From Bacteroidota bacterium (GTDB taxonomy: Bacteria > Bacteroidota > Bacteroidia > Chitinophagales > Chitinophagaceae): DNA of 64,000 nt. Under the pieces are notes generated by a model that was not told where the DNA came from, did no database searches, and worked only from the letters and a program-made list of their open reading frames with translations. Shown piece by piece: positions 16,472-25,560 of this stretch (positions within the stretch are counted from its first letter, which is position 1; each line of letters begins with the position of its first letter). Position numbers and translations under genes: made by a program. The DNA is taken from contig JAIUNV010000001.1 in assembly GCA_020161435.1 (NCBI GenBank), positions 885,321 to 949,320 of the forward strand, read 5' to 3'.

Positions 16472-17227
16472 ATGAACTTACCAACCATCGGGCATTCTTT
16501 CGAAGTTTTTGACAGTATTGATAGCACCAACATGTATGCCATGCAATGCATACGTGAAGGAATGGCTGTTCATGGTGCTGTTTATTTTGCCCATGAGCAA
16601 ACCCAGGGGCGTGGCCAATGGGGTAAAAAATGGTGGTCGGAGCCGGGCGAAAACATACAAATGACCATGGTGTTGCAACCGCTACAACTGGCTCCCAGTC
16701 AGTATTTCAGGCTTAGTGCAGCCATTGCCGCAGGGGTGCATGATTTTCTGCATCACCATGCCGCAGGCGGCTGGAATATTAAGTGGCCCAACGATTTGTA
16801 TTGGGGTGACAGAAAGGCAGGTGGCATACTTATAGAAAATGTGGTGCAACAAAACCAGTGGCGATGGGCCATTGCCGGTGTTGGTGTAAATGTCAACTCT
16901 ACGCAATTTGATCCGATGTTGCCCAATCCAACCTCGCTGAGCTTGGTGGCGGGCCGCAGGTTTAATGCGGAGCTATTAGGCCGCAGCCTTTGCGTATTTG
17001 TAAACAAACGCTGGCTGCAGCTGATGCAGCCAGGTGGCTGGCCCGAAATACTGGCCGATTACAACCGGGTGTTGTTTGGTGCCGGCAGTTTGCAAAAGCT
17101 GCGCCGCCAAAATAGTGCGGCGCATTACCGAATCGTGGGTGTAGATGAACAGGGCCAATTGTTGGCAGGTGAAAATGGAGAGTACCATTTTCAACATGGC
17201 GAAGTGGAATGGCTGCTGGGCGATTAA
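16472..17227 (+). CDS. birA: Biotin--[acetyl-CoA-carboxylase] ligase
   Basis: 251 residues. Biotin-binding loop TQGRGQWGKKWWS (near residue 46), KWPNDLYWGDRKAGGILIE and the ATP site segment GVGVNVNS are all present. The short form lacks the N-terminal DNA-binding domain, so it is a pure ligase and not a repressor. It activates biotin to biotinyl-AMP and transfers it to the carboxylase carrier protein. It ends in a 4-base convergent overlap with the next gene. Confidence 0.92.
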   Translation: MNLPTIGHSFEVFDSIDSTNMYAMQCIREGMAVHGAVYFAHEQTQGRGQWGKKWWSEPGENIQMTMVLQPLQLAPSQYFRLSAAIAAGVHDFLHHHAAGGWNIKWPNDLYWGDRKAGGILIENVVQQNQWRWAIAGVGVNVNSTQFDPMLPNPTSLSLVAGRRFNAELLGRSLCVFVNKRWLQLMQPGGWPEILADYNRVLFGAGSLQKLRRQNSAAHYRIVGVDEQGQLLAGENGEYHFQHGEVEWLLGD

Positions 17228-17523
17228 GGTGCCTGCTCTGCCGCCCGGGCTTCTACTTCAAAGCGGTTGTTGTGATAGCCTTTTTTTATCCATTCAAATA
17301 AATAGAGGAACAGAAATTTTACCACGCCGTAGCGTTGGTATTGGGCCACATGTGCCAGCTCATGTTTTACCCATGCTGGCTGCTGCAAAAAATCTGCTTT
17401 GGAAACACCCCACAAATAAATGTGCCTGCCTATAACCATGGCTACCCGCTGGCTACCCATTTTGAGTGCAGCCATTTTGGCGAGCCAGGCATTTTCTACC
17501 ACAATTACATGAGGAGGCAACAT
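17224..17523 (-). CDS. Small protein with an HExxH motif, function unknown
   Basis: 99 residues. The core VKHELAHVAQYQRYG carries a zincin-type H-E-x-x-H, similar to the HELTH stretch of DUF4157-like proteins; EVEARAAEQ near the end could supply the third zinc ligand (Glu). A hydrophobic stretch VVKFLFLYLFEW lies between them. It might be a minimal metalloprotease-like protein or a remnant of one. Convergent with birA. Confidence 0.62.
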   Translation of the reverse strand: MLPPHVIVVENAWLAKMAALKMGSQRVAMVIGRHIYLWGVSKADFLQQPAWVKHELAHVAQYQRYGVVKFLFLYLFEWIKKGYHNNRFEVEARAAEQAP

Positions 17524-17564
17524 GTTACAAAGTAACAGCGTCGAACTATAAGCCGGACCAGCTA

Positions 17565-18023
17565 TTACAACCCAAAACCCGCCAGCACTTCTGCCGCATG
17601 ATCTTTGGCATTGGGCTTGCTAATGATGTGGCGAATGATGCCTTTTTCATCAATCAAAAAGGTGGTGCGGTGAATGCCATCGTACACTTTGCCCATAAAC
17701 TTTTTTTCGCCCCATACGCCAAAGGCTTGCACAATGGTTTGGTCTTCGTCGGCAATGAGCGGAAAGGGCAGGTCGAATTTGGATTCAAATTTCTTGTGGC
17801 TTTTTACACTGTCGGTGCTGATGCCCACAATTTGGATACCCGCTTTTTGTAATGCAGCATAATTGTCTCTCAGGTTGCAGGCTTGTGTGGTGCAGGTGGG
17901 CGTATTGTCTTTAGGGTAAAAATAGATGGCCAGTTTCTTGCCTTTAAAATCCTTGAGAGCAACCATTTTTCCATTTTGATCGGGTCCGGAAAACGCCGGC
18001 GCCTTAATGCCTGTAGTCAACAT
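17565..18023 (-). CDS. bcp: Thiol peroxidase of the Bcp (peroxiredoxin Q) type
   Basis: 152 residues. YFYPKDNTPTCTTQACNLRD carries the peroxidatic Cys44 and the resolving Cys49 five residues later, the atypical two-cysteine pattern of Bcp. It reduces hydroperoxides with thioredoxin as donor in the cytoplasm. ATG 18023 gives the usual family length; the frame stays open to 18206 but that part has no similarity. Confidence 0.92.
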   Translation of the reverse strand: MLTTGIKAPAFSGPDQNGKMVALKDFKGKKLAIYFYPKDNTPTCTTQACNLRDNYAALQKAGIQIVGISTDSVKSHKKFESKFDLPFPLIADEDQTIVQAFGVWGEKKFMGKVYDGIHRTTFLIDEKGIIRHIISKPNAKDHAAEVLAGFGL

Positions 18024-18131
18024 GTGCAAGTATTTGTTTATATAACAACGGTATAAATCATTTGTTTGCAACCCAATAGTGGCGCAGTACGGGGCAAAGA
18101 TGTGTGCCGCAGATGGAACAGATTGGAAATT

Positions 18132-18166
18132 TTTGCCCCAAGCCTGCTGCGGGCTTACTACATTTG
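18132..18166 (+). promoter_or_regulatory. Candidate promoter of the CarB N-half gene
   Basis: TACATTTG (18159-18166) is an exact TAnnTTTG -7 box; TTTG at 18132-18135 is a possible -33 box (spacing 23, slightly long). It lies 25 bases before ATG 18192, supporting that start over upstream in-frame starts. Confidence 0.5.
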
Positions 18167-18191
18167 CCGCCAAAACGCACAAGCAAGCAGC

Positions 18192-19835
18192 ATGCCCAGA
18201 GATCATTCTATCAAATCGGTACTCATTATTGGTTCTGGTCCCATCATTATTGGCCAGGCCTGCGAATTTGACTACAGCGGCACTCAGGCGGCCCGAAGCC
18301 TTCGGGAAGAAGGCATCAAAGTCATCCTCATCAACAGCAACCCTGCCACCATCATGACAGATCCAATGATGGCCGACAGGGTTTATTTATTGCCGCTGAC
18401 GGTGGAAAGCATTGAGCAGATTCTGCAGGAAAATGATATTGATGCCGTACTGCCTACCATGGGTGGTCAAACAGCCCTCAACCTGGCCAAAGAAGCCGAA
18501 GAGCTGGGCATTTGGAAACAATACAATGTTCGCCTGATTGGGGTAGACATCAAAGCCATTGATAAAGCTGAAGACCGCGAACAGTTCCGCCAGTGGATGA
18601 TTCGCCTGGGCGTACCTGTAGCGCCTGCCAAAACCGCCAATAGCTTTTTGGAAGGCAAAGAATTTGCGCAGGAAATTGGTTTCCCGTTGGTGATTCGTCC
18701 TTCATTTACCTTGGGTGGTACAGGCGGTGGTTTTGTACATGGCAAAGACGATTTGGATGAAGCCCTCAACCGCGGCCTTACTGCTTCGCCCATACACGAA
18801 GTGCTGGTAGAAAAAGCCGTACTCGGTTGGAAAGAATTTGAACTGGAACTCCTTCGTGATAATGCCGACAACGTAGTGATTATTTGTACGGTAGAAAACT
18901 TTGACCCCATGGGGGTACATACCGGCGACAGCATTACCGTGGCTCCGGCCATGACGCTGAGCGATACGGCCTTCCAACTGATGCGCAACACGGCCATCAT
19001 GATGATGCGTGACCTTGGCAACTTTGCCGGCGGTTGCAACGTGCAGTTCTCCCTCAATCCGGAAACAGAAGAAATCATTGCCATCGAAATTAACCCACGG
19101 GTGAGCCGTTCATCGGCACTTGCATCTAAAGCAACGGGTTATCCCATTGCCAAAATTGCTGCCAAGCTGGCCATTGGTTACAACCTCGATGAACTGAAAA
19201 ACCAGATTACCGGCAGCACCAGTGCTTACTTTGAGCCGGCGCTGGACTATGTGATTGTAAAAATACCCCGCTGGAACTTCGATAAGTTTAAGGGTGCAGA
19301 TGACACACTCGGCTTACAAATGAAGAGTGTGGGTGAAGTAATGGCCATTGGCCGCAGCTTTAATGAAGCGGTGCAAAAAGCGTGTCAGAGCCTGGAGAAC
19401 GAAGCCGTTGGTTTGGGCTACTATGGCAAAAGCCTGATGCATGCCGAAGAATTGCTGGAATACATCAAAACGCCGAAATGGGATCGCATTTTCCGCATTA
19501 AAGATGCGCTGATGGCAGGTGTATCGGTAAAAAGTGTGGTGCAGGCTACCAAAATAGATCGCTGGTTTATTTACCAAATCCGTGAGCTGTGCAAGCTGGA
19601 GCAAAAAATTGCGAAATACACCATTGATACCATTCCGCAAGACTTGATGAAGGAAGTAAAACGCCAGGGCTTTAGCGATGAGCAAATTGCCCGCATCATG
19701 CGCAACTGCACTGCCGATCAGGTGTATGAAAAAAGAAAAGCATGGGGTATTACCCGTGTGTACAAACTGGTAGATACCTGTAGCGCTGAGTTTGAGGCCA
19801 AAACGCCTTACTACTACAGCACTTTCGAAGGATAA
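18192..19835 (+). CDS. carB: Carbamoyl-phosphate synthase large chain, N-terminal half only
   Basis: 547 residues; full-length CarB has about 940-1070. Present are the first ATP-grasp domain ([55 protein letters not shown]) that phosphorylates bicarbonate, and the oligomerisation domain, ending [21 protein letters not shown]. In ordinary CarB the second ATP-grasp half follows here and phosphorylates carbamate. Instead there is a TAA, no coding sequence for a second half and a strong terminator 22 bases on. The break is exactly at the domain boundary and the rest looks intact, so this is probably a split carB (as in Methanocaldococcus and Aquifex) with the other half elsewhere. No carA is near. 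Confidence 0.9.
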   Translation: MPRDHSIKSVLIIGSGPIIIGQACEFDYSGTQAARSLREEGIKVILINSNPATIMTDPMMADRVYLLPLTVESIEQILQENDIDAVLPTMGGQTALNLAKEAEELGIWKQYNVRLIGVDIKAIDKAEDREQFRQWMIRLGVPVAPAKTANSFLEGKEFAQEIGFPLVIRPSFTLGGTGGGFVHGKDDLDEALNRGLTASPIHEVLVEKAVLGWKEFELELLRDNADNVVIICTVENFDPMGVHTGDSITVAPAMTLSDTAFQLMRNTAIMMMRDLGNFAGGCNVQFSLNPETEEIIAIEINPRVSRSSALASKATGYPIAKIAAKLAIGYNLDELKNQITGSTSAYFEPALDYVIVKIPRWNFDKFKGADDTLGLQMKSVGEVMAIGRSFNEAVQKACQSLENEAVGLGYYGKSLMHAEELLEYIKTPKWDRIFRIKDALMAGVSVKSVVQATKIDRWFIYQIRELCKLEQKIAKYTIDTIPQDLMKEVKRQGFSDEQIARIMRNCTADQVYEKRKAWGITRVYKLVDTCSAEFEAKTPYYYSTFEG

Positions 19836-19857
19836 CGTTCTTGTATTTTTGCACTTC

Positions 19858-19888
19858 AGGCCGGGCCTTTGCCCGGCCTGTTTTATTT
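19858..19888 (+). terminator. Strong intrinsic terminator after the CarB N-half
   Basis: AGGCCGGGC (19858-19866)/GCCCGGCCT (19871-19879), perfect 9-bp stem with CTTT loop, followed by GTTTTATTT. It could also end transcription of the facing operon. Confidence 0.9.
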
Positions 19889-19912
19889 CTTGAAACAGCT
19901 GAGAAAGTAAAA

Positions 19913-21478
19913 CTACAGTTGTTTTTTTCGTGTATAAAAAATAGCACCAGCAATACTGTCGCTAACGGTGTAGTGCTGTTGCACATATGCTGCAATGGCC
20001 GGTATCGACAACAGATGCGATTGCTTAAACTGGAACCGGTGCGGATCGGGTCCGCCGGTGTTGTCAACTATCAACGGCGTTTGTCTTTTTTCCAAATCGT
20101 AAATAAACTCAGCTACCCGTTTTGGTTGCAAAGGCCCTTTTTGAATAATCCACCAACTGTCTGCCAGTCTTGCACCCATTGGACGTGGAGCCTGCACATA
20201 ATAGCGATCGGCGTGACCCCATACCACCATAGGTTCATTTTCATCAATCTGTGCACGTATGCCTTGCAGTATTTGTTCATCTGCTGCCAAATGATCAGTG
20301 TTGGCTTGTTTGCGCCACATTTGGTTGACCATTACTTGCCCAATGATGATCAGTGTTGCGCCTGCCAACAACCACTTTCGTTGTTCTTGAGTAATGGCAG
20401 CTATCAGCAAGAGCGGTGGAATCCAGATGTAAAAAAGGTAGTGCGGTGTGTTCCATCCACTTTGGATAACAGCGTAAAAATTAGCCAATAAAAAGAGTAG
20501 TAAAAACCATTGTGGCACATTACTGAATGCTTTTCGTTTTGCTTGTAGTATAGCTATGGCGAGCATGCCAAATGCACCTGCAATCAATATTGCCGAATCA
20601 GTAGTACGTAATAAGAAGCTGAATACTCTACGTGGTGAATACCGGTGCCAGTAGCTATCGCCTGCATAGTCTTCGGTGTATGCGTAAAAGAAATAGTTGT
20701 TGAAATAATCGTTCATGAAATCGGCCCACAAACCCCGCTGCCAAAAAAAGAAAGCTACCAATGCTACGGGTAATAATGCTGTTGCAGCAATCAATATGAG
20801 TTGTTGCCATTGCTTGCGGAAAAGAAATAAGGCACAGGTAGCAACACCAATAAGCATACCTGCGGGTGCGTTTTGAAACTTGAACAACGGCAAACTGCCC
20901 AGCAATATTCCCAACAAGACTGTATGATAACGTTTAACGGATTGCTGCCAAATGTCATGCAGCAGATGCAGGCAATACATTGTAATCAACAGTGACGGAG
21001 CCTGACAATTGTAGCTGGTATAATCAATGATACTAACGGTGGCGAGTGTGGCAAACAAGATGCAGCTCAATTGCCAGGCTTGCAATGCATTTGTCAATTT
21101 AGCCATCAATGATGCGGCTATTGCAAATGCACCAGCGTACATGAGTATGCCTGCTACATCGGCCCACACATACGTGAGTGGCATGCCTATTTTGTGCAGC
21201 AATACAAGAGGCAATACCGTCAGCGGCCGGCCTTCATTGGTAGTAAGCAATGACCAAACCGGATCGGACAATTTGCTTACAGTTTGTGCGGATGCCAACC
21301 AAATAGATGCATCTGGCCCTGTTTCAATTGTAGCGATATAGCACAACCGAAAAATGAGCAATAGCAAGGTGTTGCCCAACAAGGCTACAGAAAGTCGAAT
21401 GCGTTGTGAATGCAATAGCCAGCCAACAAGACCAAAGCCTGCAAGCAACAATATTCCGGTAAGTAAGTGTAGTAGCAT
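19913..21478 (-). CDS. Polytopic membrane protein, GT-C glycosyltransferase-like
   Basis: 521 residues with about ten to eleven membrane helices (LLTGILLLAGFGLVGWLL, VALLGNTLLLLIFRLCY, ILLGSLPLFKF, LILIAATALLPVALVAFFFW, SAILIAGAFGMLAIAIL, WLLLAGATLIIIGQVMV) and a C-terminal soluble stretch of about 130 residues. The layout, with an acidic residue after the first helix (IETGPDASIW), resembles ArnT/PMT-type GT-C enzymes that use polyprenyl-phosphate sugars. It is last in an operon with a methyltransferase and a DPM-like GT2 that could make that donor. ATG 21478 lies two bases past the preceding stop. Confidence 0.7.
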   Translation of the reverse strand: MLLHLLTGILLLAGFGLVGWLLHSQRIRLSVALLGNTLLLLIFRLCYIATIETGPDASIWLASAQTVSKLSDPVWSLLTTNEGRPLTVLPLVLLHKIGMPLTYVWADVAGILMYAGAFAIAASLMAKLTNALQAWQLSCILFATLATVSIIDYTSYNCQAPSLLITMYCLHLLHDIWQQSVKRYHTVLLGILLGSLPLFKFQNAPAGMLIGVATCALFLFRKQWQQLILIAATALLPVALVAFFFWQRGLWADFMNDYFNNYFFYAYTEDYAGDSYWHRYSPRRVFSFLLRTTDSAILIAGAFGMLAIAILQAKRKAFSNVPQWFLLLFLLANFYAVIQSGWNTPHYLFYIWIPPLLLIAAITQEQRKWLLAGATLIIIGQVMVNQMWRKQANTDHLAADEQILQGIRAQIDENEPMVVWGHADRYYVQAPRPMGARLADSWWIIQKGPLQPKRVAEFIYDLEKRQTPLIVDNTGGPDPHRFQFKQSHLLSIPAIAAYVQQHYTVSDSIAGAIFYTRKKQL

Positions 21479-21480
21479 GC

Positions 21481-22254
21481 CTAAGGTTTGTGTTGTAATA
21501 CTGTAAAAACACTGGTACCCCAAGGAGGATTGCGCAGCCATTTGCGTTCAAACTGCAGCAGTGAGAAACAGCAGTTGTTTACAGCAGTAGCTGGCATGGC
21601 AATATCAGACTGGATGTGATCGGCTGATTTGATGCCTGTATGGTGTAGCAATAATTTCCACTTGCGAATGGTCCATACCAATGGTGAAAGCAAGAAATTC
21701 CAATAGCGGTTTTCCAATACTTGTAGGTCGGCATTCGCTGCATATTGCTGAAAGTCTTTCGCTGTAAAACGTTTGATGACACCCACGTGGTAGTCGTGTG
21801 TGCCTTTAAATGCTTTAAAAGCATTGTTGTTGGTGATGATGATGCCACCAGGCTTTAATAAGCCAGCAAACTGTTGCAATACCGAAACAATCTCTTCATC
21901 AATTAAATACGTGAATACATCCATGCAGCAAATCACATCGAACTGTCGACCATAAAAATGCTGTCCCACTTCTTGTAGGTAGCCAAACACAATATTGGGC
22001 AATCCTGTTTTTTCACGGGCAAAGTTCACAGCGTCTGAAGAGGCGTCTAACGCATGCAGATTGTTGTACTGTTGTTGCTGCAGCTTTACCAACAGTCCTC
22101 CTGTGCCACAGCCTGCATCTAAAATATCAATGTTTTTTTGCTGCAAGAAGTAATGCTCAATGCTGTGCAGCACTTGTTGATGCAAGTGTTTGTACCACCA
22201 GAAATTCGTTTCTGATTCATGCATCAACGCATACTCATGCTTCTTGCCGATCAT
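21481..22254 (-). CDS. Class I SAM-dependent methyltransferase
   Basis: 257 residues. Motif I is ILDAGCGTGGLLVKLQ; motif II region YNNLHALDASSDAV; DVICCMDVFTYLIDEEIVSVL and LLKPGGIIITNNNAFKAF follow. The opening HESETNFWWYKHLHQQV is typical of the methyltransferases that travel with glycosyltransferases in surface-polysaccharide clusters. Substrate unknown. Its first 20 bases overlap the upstream GT2. Confidence 0.85.
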   Translation of the reverse strand: MIGKKHEYALMHESETNFWWYKHLHQQVLHSIEHYFLQQKNIDILDAGCGTGGLLVKLQQQQYNNLHALDASSDAVNFAREKTGLPNIVFGYLQEVGQHFYGRQFDVICCMDVFTYLIDEEIVSVLQQFAGLLKPGGIIITNNNAFKAFKGTHDYHVGVIKRFTAKDFQQYAANADLQVLENRYWNFLLSPLVWTIRKWKLLLHHTGIKSADHIQSDIAMPATAVNNCCFSLLQFERKWLRNPPWGTSVFTVLQHKP

Positions 22255-23170
22255 CCTTTCCGCTTTGTTGCTTAATTACATACTGTGGCCAGCCATTTTG
22301 TGTCATCATGATTTTACCCAGGTATTCGCCCAGCAAACCCATCGCAAAAAACTGCAGGCCCATTACCAGCACCAGCGTAATCCAAACAATATGTTCTGCT
22401 TTGTAATATTCTTCAAAAAACCAAAGCAGGATGGTTTCAAACACAACGGCCAATAAGCCGAGTGCAATAAACAACCAGCCCGACATGAATAAAATACGTA
22501 ACGGACGCGGACTGCAGATGATGAACATATTGAGAAACAACGATACCAATCGGCGGATGCTGTAGTTGCTTTTGCCTTCTTTTCTTTTTTGATGATCGAC
22601 CAGTTGACTGTCAACGTTGCGGGTGACTGCAAAAATGAGTCCGTCAATAAAAGGGTACGGCCCTTTGTAGCGAATGATTTCATCAATCACCGGGCGGCTG
22701 ATGACCTTGAAGCTGGAGAGATACAAATGCTTCGGTTTGTCCATCAGTTGGCTGATGAGCCAGTTGAACAACCGGCTCCCCATATTGCGAAAGTGGGAAT
22801 GTTCTTTTTTGCCATAGTTGGCATATACCACATCCAAATCGTCTTGCTGTGCTTTTTGCAAGAGCTTTAAAATTTCAGTGGGTGGGTTCTGAAAATCATC
22901 ATCAATAATAGTGGCATAATCGCCTTTGCAATGATTAAGGCCACACATCACGGTATTGAACTCTCCAAAATTTCTACGCAAAGAAATGGCTTGCACATTG
23001 GGGTATTGCTTCGCCAGTTGCATAATGATTTTTCCACTGCGGTCGCGGCTGCCATCATTTACCAGTACAATTTCAAATGAGGTATGGTGAATTGATGATT
23101 GCAGCAAATCCACCAGCGGACCAATGGTATGCTCACTATTGTAAACAGGAATAATAACGGATAACAGCAT
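22235..23170 (-). CDS. Family 2 glycosyltransferase, GtrB/DPM-like with two C-terminal helices
   Basis: 311 residues. Catalytic domain: LLSVIIPVYNSEHTIGPLVDLL, VLVNDGSRDRSGKI, ATIIDDDFQNPPTEIL with the D-x-D. Two membrane helices at the end (LRILFMSGWLFIALGLLAVVFETILLW, ITLVLVMGLQFFAMGLLGEYLGKI) and the KRKEGKSNYSIRRLVSL stretch are hallmarks of GtrB/DPM1-type enzymes that load a sugar on a polyprenyl phosphate. ATG 23170 was chosen at the start of the GT fold. First gene of the three-gene operon. Confidence 0.88.
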   Translation of the reverse strand: MLLSVIIPVYNSEHTIGPLVDLLQSSIHHTSFEIVLVNDGSRDRSGKIIMQLAKQYPNVQAISLRRNFGEFNTVMCGLNHCKGDYATIIDDDFQNPPTEILKLLQKAQQDDLDVVYANYGKKEHSHFRNMGSRLFNWLISQLMDKPKHLYLSSFKVISRPVIDEIIRYKGPYPFIDGLIFAVTRNVDSQLVDHQKRKEGKSNYSIRRLVSLFLNMFIICSPRPLRILFMSGWLFIALGLLAVVFETILLWFFEEYYKAEHIVWITLVLVMGLQFFAMGLLGEYLGKIMMTQNGWPQYVIKQQSGKDDRQEA

Positions 23171-23264
23171 GCAGCAAATGGGCTGGGGTAAGGCAGCAGA
23201 GCAAATATAGTTGTGGCTTTCCATCCATCAGAAATCAGGCAATCAACATTCCACAGCAATCAAT

Positions 23265-23294
23265 AAAAAAGCCACCCAAGGGGCGGCTTTTTTT
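23265..23294. terminator. Bidirectional terminator between the GT operon and the sigma operon
   Basis: AAAAAAGCC-A-CCC / GGGCGGCTTTTTTT hairpin, A-run on the left and T-run on the right. On the minus strand it ends the sigma/anti-sigma/Spy-like unit. Confidence 0.75.
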
Positions 23295-23326
23295 GCTTAC
23301 TGCAGTATAAATAGCGTAACGGAAGC

Positions 23327-23752
23327 TTATTGACGAGGACGAACCATTGGCGGCCGGCCCATACCCGGGCGTTCACCCGCTTCACGACGGCGCTGTAATT
23401 CTTTGCGCAGCATATCGCCCCAGGTACGTTCGGCCCGTATCAGTCGATCAAATTTTTGTTCGCTGATGCATTTGGTAAACTCAGGTTTGTACTGCTTGCG
23501 CATGTTCAGCAGTTTTTCTTCCCAATCCAGCTCAGAGCCTTTCTTATCGCGGTGCTCCTGCATCATGCGGCGCAGGTCGCCCTGATATTTGTTGTATACC
23601 GGCCAAAACTTTTCGGCTTCGGTAGGAGTGAGCTCCAGCTGCTTGCTGATGAAGGCAATGCGCAATGCTTCCAGCGCATCCTCTTTTTTATCCTGTGCCT
23701 GCGCTACAAAGCCCAAGCCCAGCATCCATACGAATAACAAAATCTTTTTCAT
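23327..23752 (-). CDS. Exported Spy/CpxP-like protein
   Basis: 141 residues with signal peptide (MKKILLFVWMLGLGFVAQAQ). The mature part is helical and charged: LRIAFISKQLELTPTEAEKFWPVYNKYQGDLRRM, then EFTKCISEQKFDRLIRAERTWGDMLRKEL and a Pro/Arg tail. LTPTEAEKFWPVYN is the version of the LTxxQ motif seen in Bacteroidota Spy-like periplasmic chaperones and stress sensors. It is the third gene of the sigma operon, 22 bases past the anti-sigma gene, so it may report envelope stress to it. ATG 23752 matches the signal peptide. Confidence 0.78.
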   Translation of the reverse strand: MKKILLFVWMLGLGFVAQAQDKKEDALEALRIAFISKQLELTPTEAEKFWPVYNKYQGDLRRMMQEHRDKKGSELDWEEKLLNMRKQYKPEFTKCISEQKFDRLIRAERTWGDMLRKELQRRREAGERPGMGRPPMVRPRQ

Positions 23753-23774
23753 GACTATGCGTAGAGTTGAACCA

Positions 23775-24479
23775 TTAAATATTTTTTTGGGTAACAGGTA
23801 TTTTATCGAGTTGATCACTGATGGCTTCGGTGGTTACTGATTGTAAGGCTTGCTCAAAGTTGTCGGTTTCGAGCAGGTAAGCGGCTTGTGTGTGGCTGCT
23901 GGTATGTTCTGTTTCTGCAAATGCTGATTCGAGTGTACTGGCATCCAGATTGGCCAATTGCAGGCTGATTTCTTGTGGAATAGCCACGGTATCTGCAGCC
24001 AGCGTTGCTACATCCAGGCCTGTGCTGTTGGCTTGCTTGTTATCGTTGCTGAGTTGCCAGATACTGAATCCGCCAATGAGCAACACAGCTGCTACGGCCA
24101 TACGCCACCACATTTTTTTACTGCTCATGCTTACCACTTTGGCGGGCTGGGGCAGGGCAGGAGTAAGCTGCTCAAAATAACCGGCAGGTACATGGTACGG
24201 CATTTCCTTAGAGATGCCTGCGAGTGTGGGAGCAATATCGGCCAGTTCGTGGCTGCTGTTTTGCTTACGAATGAGCTGCAGCATATTGTCGGCAAAATTG
24301 TCGAAGTAGCCTTCGGGTACAGTGCCGGTTTGTGGGGAGGGCGTTACTTCTATCAGCATGCGGTCGGCCAGATACTCAAAGTAGCCTTCGGGTACGGCGT
24401 AGGGCATGCGGCGGGTAATACCAGCCAGTGTGGGAGCAATGCTTTGCAATTCGGTTACTATGTTGGGGTCGGTGGTCAT
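23775..24479 (-). CDS. Membrane-anchored anti-sigma factor candidate with repeated VPxGYF motifs
   Basis: 234 residues. One membrane helix (MAVAAVLLIGGFSIWQL, near residue 130) separates a cytosolic N-terminal part from an exported C-terminal part. The cytosolic half repeats a motif three times: AVPEGYFEYLADRML, TVPEGYFDNFADNML, HVPAGYFEQL, and repeats IAPTLAGI twice. The repeats could be short linear sites that hold the sigma factor. The role is inferred from the single helix and from its position 44 bases downstream of the ECF sigma gene; no zinc-binding ZAS motif is visible. Confidence 0.72.
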   Translation of the reverse strand: MTTDPNIVTELQSIAPTLAGITRRMPYAVPEGYFEYLADRMLIEVTPSPQTGTVPEGYFDNFADNMLQLIRKQNSSHELADIAPTLAGISKEMPYHVPAGYFEQLTPALPQPAKVVSMSSKKMWWRMAVAAVLLIGGFSIWQLSNDNKQANSTGLDVATLAADTVAIPQEISLQLANLDASTLESAFAETEHTSSHTQAAYLLETDNFEQALQSVTTEAISDQLDKIPVTQKNI

Positions 24480-24523
24480 TTTACTATCTATCAGACGGTT
24501 GTTTTGTTAATTGGTTTAACAGC

Positions 24524-25081
24524 TCAGGCGTGTTTTAAAATGTATTCTTCAATTTTTTTAGCGGCATGGTGGTAGCTGGCTTTTAATGCACCGGTAGTGG
24601 TGCCCAGCATCTTGCTCATTTCTTCGTAAGGCATTTCATCGTAGTAGCGCAGGTTAAATACCAACCGTTGTTTTTCGGGCAATTGGTTGATGGCCAATTG
24701 CAGGCGCCATTCCAACCGGGTGCTGTCAAAATGTTTGTCGGCCTTGATGCTGTTTTCAAAGTCGTAGCTGCTTTCCTCATCGCTGAGGCTTACAGCGGCG
24801 GTCTTGCGTTTTTTCTGCTCCAAAAAGCTGATGCTTTCATTGGTGGCAATGCGGTACAACCAGGTGTACAACTGGCTGTCTTCCCGAAAATTGGCCAGGG
24901 CATTCCACACTTTTACAAACACATTTTGCAGCACGTCGTTGGTGTCTTCGTGCTCTATCACCATGCGGCGAATGTGCCAGTAGAGCTTCTCCTGGTATTT
25001 TTTGATGATGGCAGTATATGCCCGTTCCCGCAGGGCGGGTTCGGCAAACTGCGCCAGTAATGTTTTGTCGTCGAGGTGCAT
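24524..25081 (-). CDS. ECF-type RNA polymerase sigma factor
   Basis: 185 residues. Region 2 shows YWHIRRMVIEHEDTNDVLQNVFVKVWNAL and TWLYRIATNESISFLEQ. Region 4 shows LPEKQRLVFNLRYYDEMPYEEMSKMLGTTTGALKASYHHAAKKIEEYI. This is the usual RpoE-like layout without region 1 or 3. First gene of the sigma/anti-sigma/Spy-like operon. Confidence 0.92.
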   Translation of the reverse strand: MHLDDKTLLAQFAEPALRERAYTAIIKKYQEKLYWHIRRMVIEHEDTNDVLQNVFVKVWNALANFREDSQLYTWLYRIATNESISFLEQKKRKTAAVSLSDEESSYDFENSIKADKHFDSTRLEWRLQLAINQLPEKQRLVFNLRYYDEMPYEEMSKMLGTTTGALKASYHHAAKKIEEYILKHA

Positions 25082-25165
25082 GCAGCAGGGGGGATATGGT
25101 CAAAAATACAATGCTATGACCGGAAGTGACAGGGATGGTTTAATACGGGTTGATTGAAAACAAGA

Positions 25166-25195
25166 GCGGCGATTACTTGCTACAGTAATCGCCGC
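25166..25195 (-). terminator. Terminator of the XRE regulator gene
   Basis: Perfect 12-bp stem GCGGCGATTACT/AGTAATCGCCGC with a six-base loop, 21 bases after the stop codon at 25216, followed on the minus strand by TCTTGTTTTC. Confidence 0.75.
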
Positions 25196-25215
25196 CGATG
25201 TATATGTCACGTGGT

Positions 25216-25479
25216 TTAAGCCACTTCTTCTATCAGTTGCTGGTTGCCCAAGGTTTGTTTTTTGCGTTTCAGCCGATGAATTTCAAACTCATCGTCAAAG
25301 TAGTCATACACATTTTCGCCAAAAATTCGGCTGAGTGCTTTGCAATGTCTTACCGTAAGCTCGGTGAGGTTGTTTTCAATTTTGCTGTAAGCGGCCTGCG
25401 AAATACCCATTTCCATGGCCACAGCATCTTGTTTCATCCCCTTTTTTTCTCTCAGTTGTTTGATGATTCCTCCTGGCAT
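25216..25479 (-). CDS. XRE-family helix-turn-helix regulator
   Basis: 87 residues. HTH: IIKQLREKKGMKQDAVAMEMGISQAAYSKIENNLTEL covers residues 5-41. A short tail FGENVYDYFDDEFEIHRLKRKK follows. Such small Cro/C1-like proteins are common single regulators in Bacteroidota. No toxin partner is adjacent. Confidence 0.88.
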   Translation of the reverse strand: MPGGIIKQLREKKGMKQDAVAMEMGISQAAYSKIENNLTELTVRHCKALSRIFGENVYDYFDDEFEIHRLKRKKQTLGNQQLIEEVA

Positions 25480-25560
25480 GGCGTAGAGTTTTAGCTATAA
25501 CCGCAAAATCTCCAAAATGTTTCAACAAACCTGATTGAAAATGCAAAATTGTTGCAAAGA

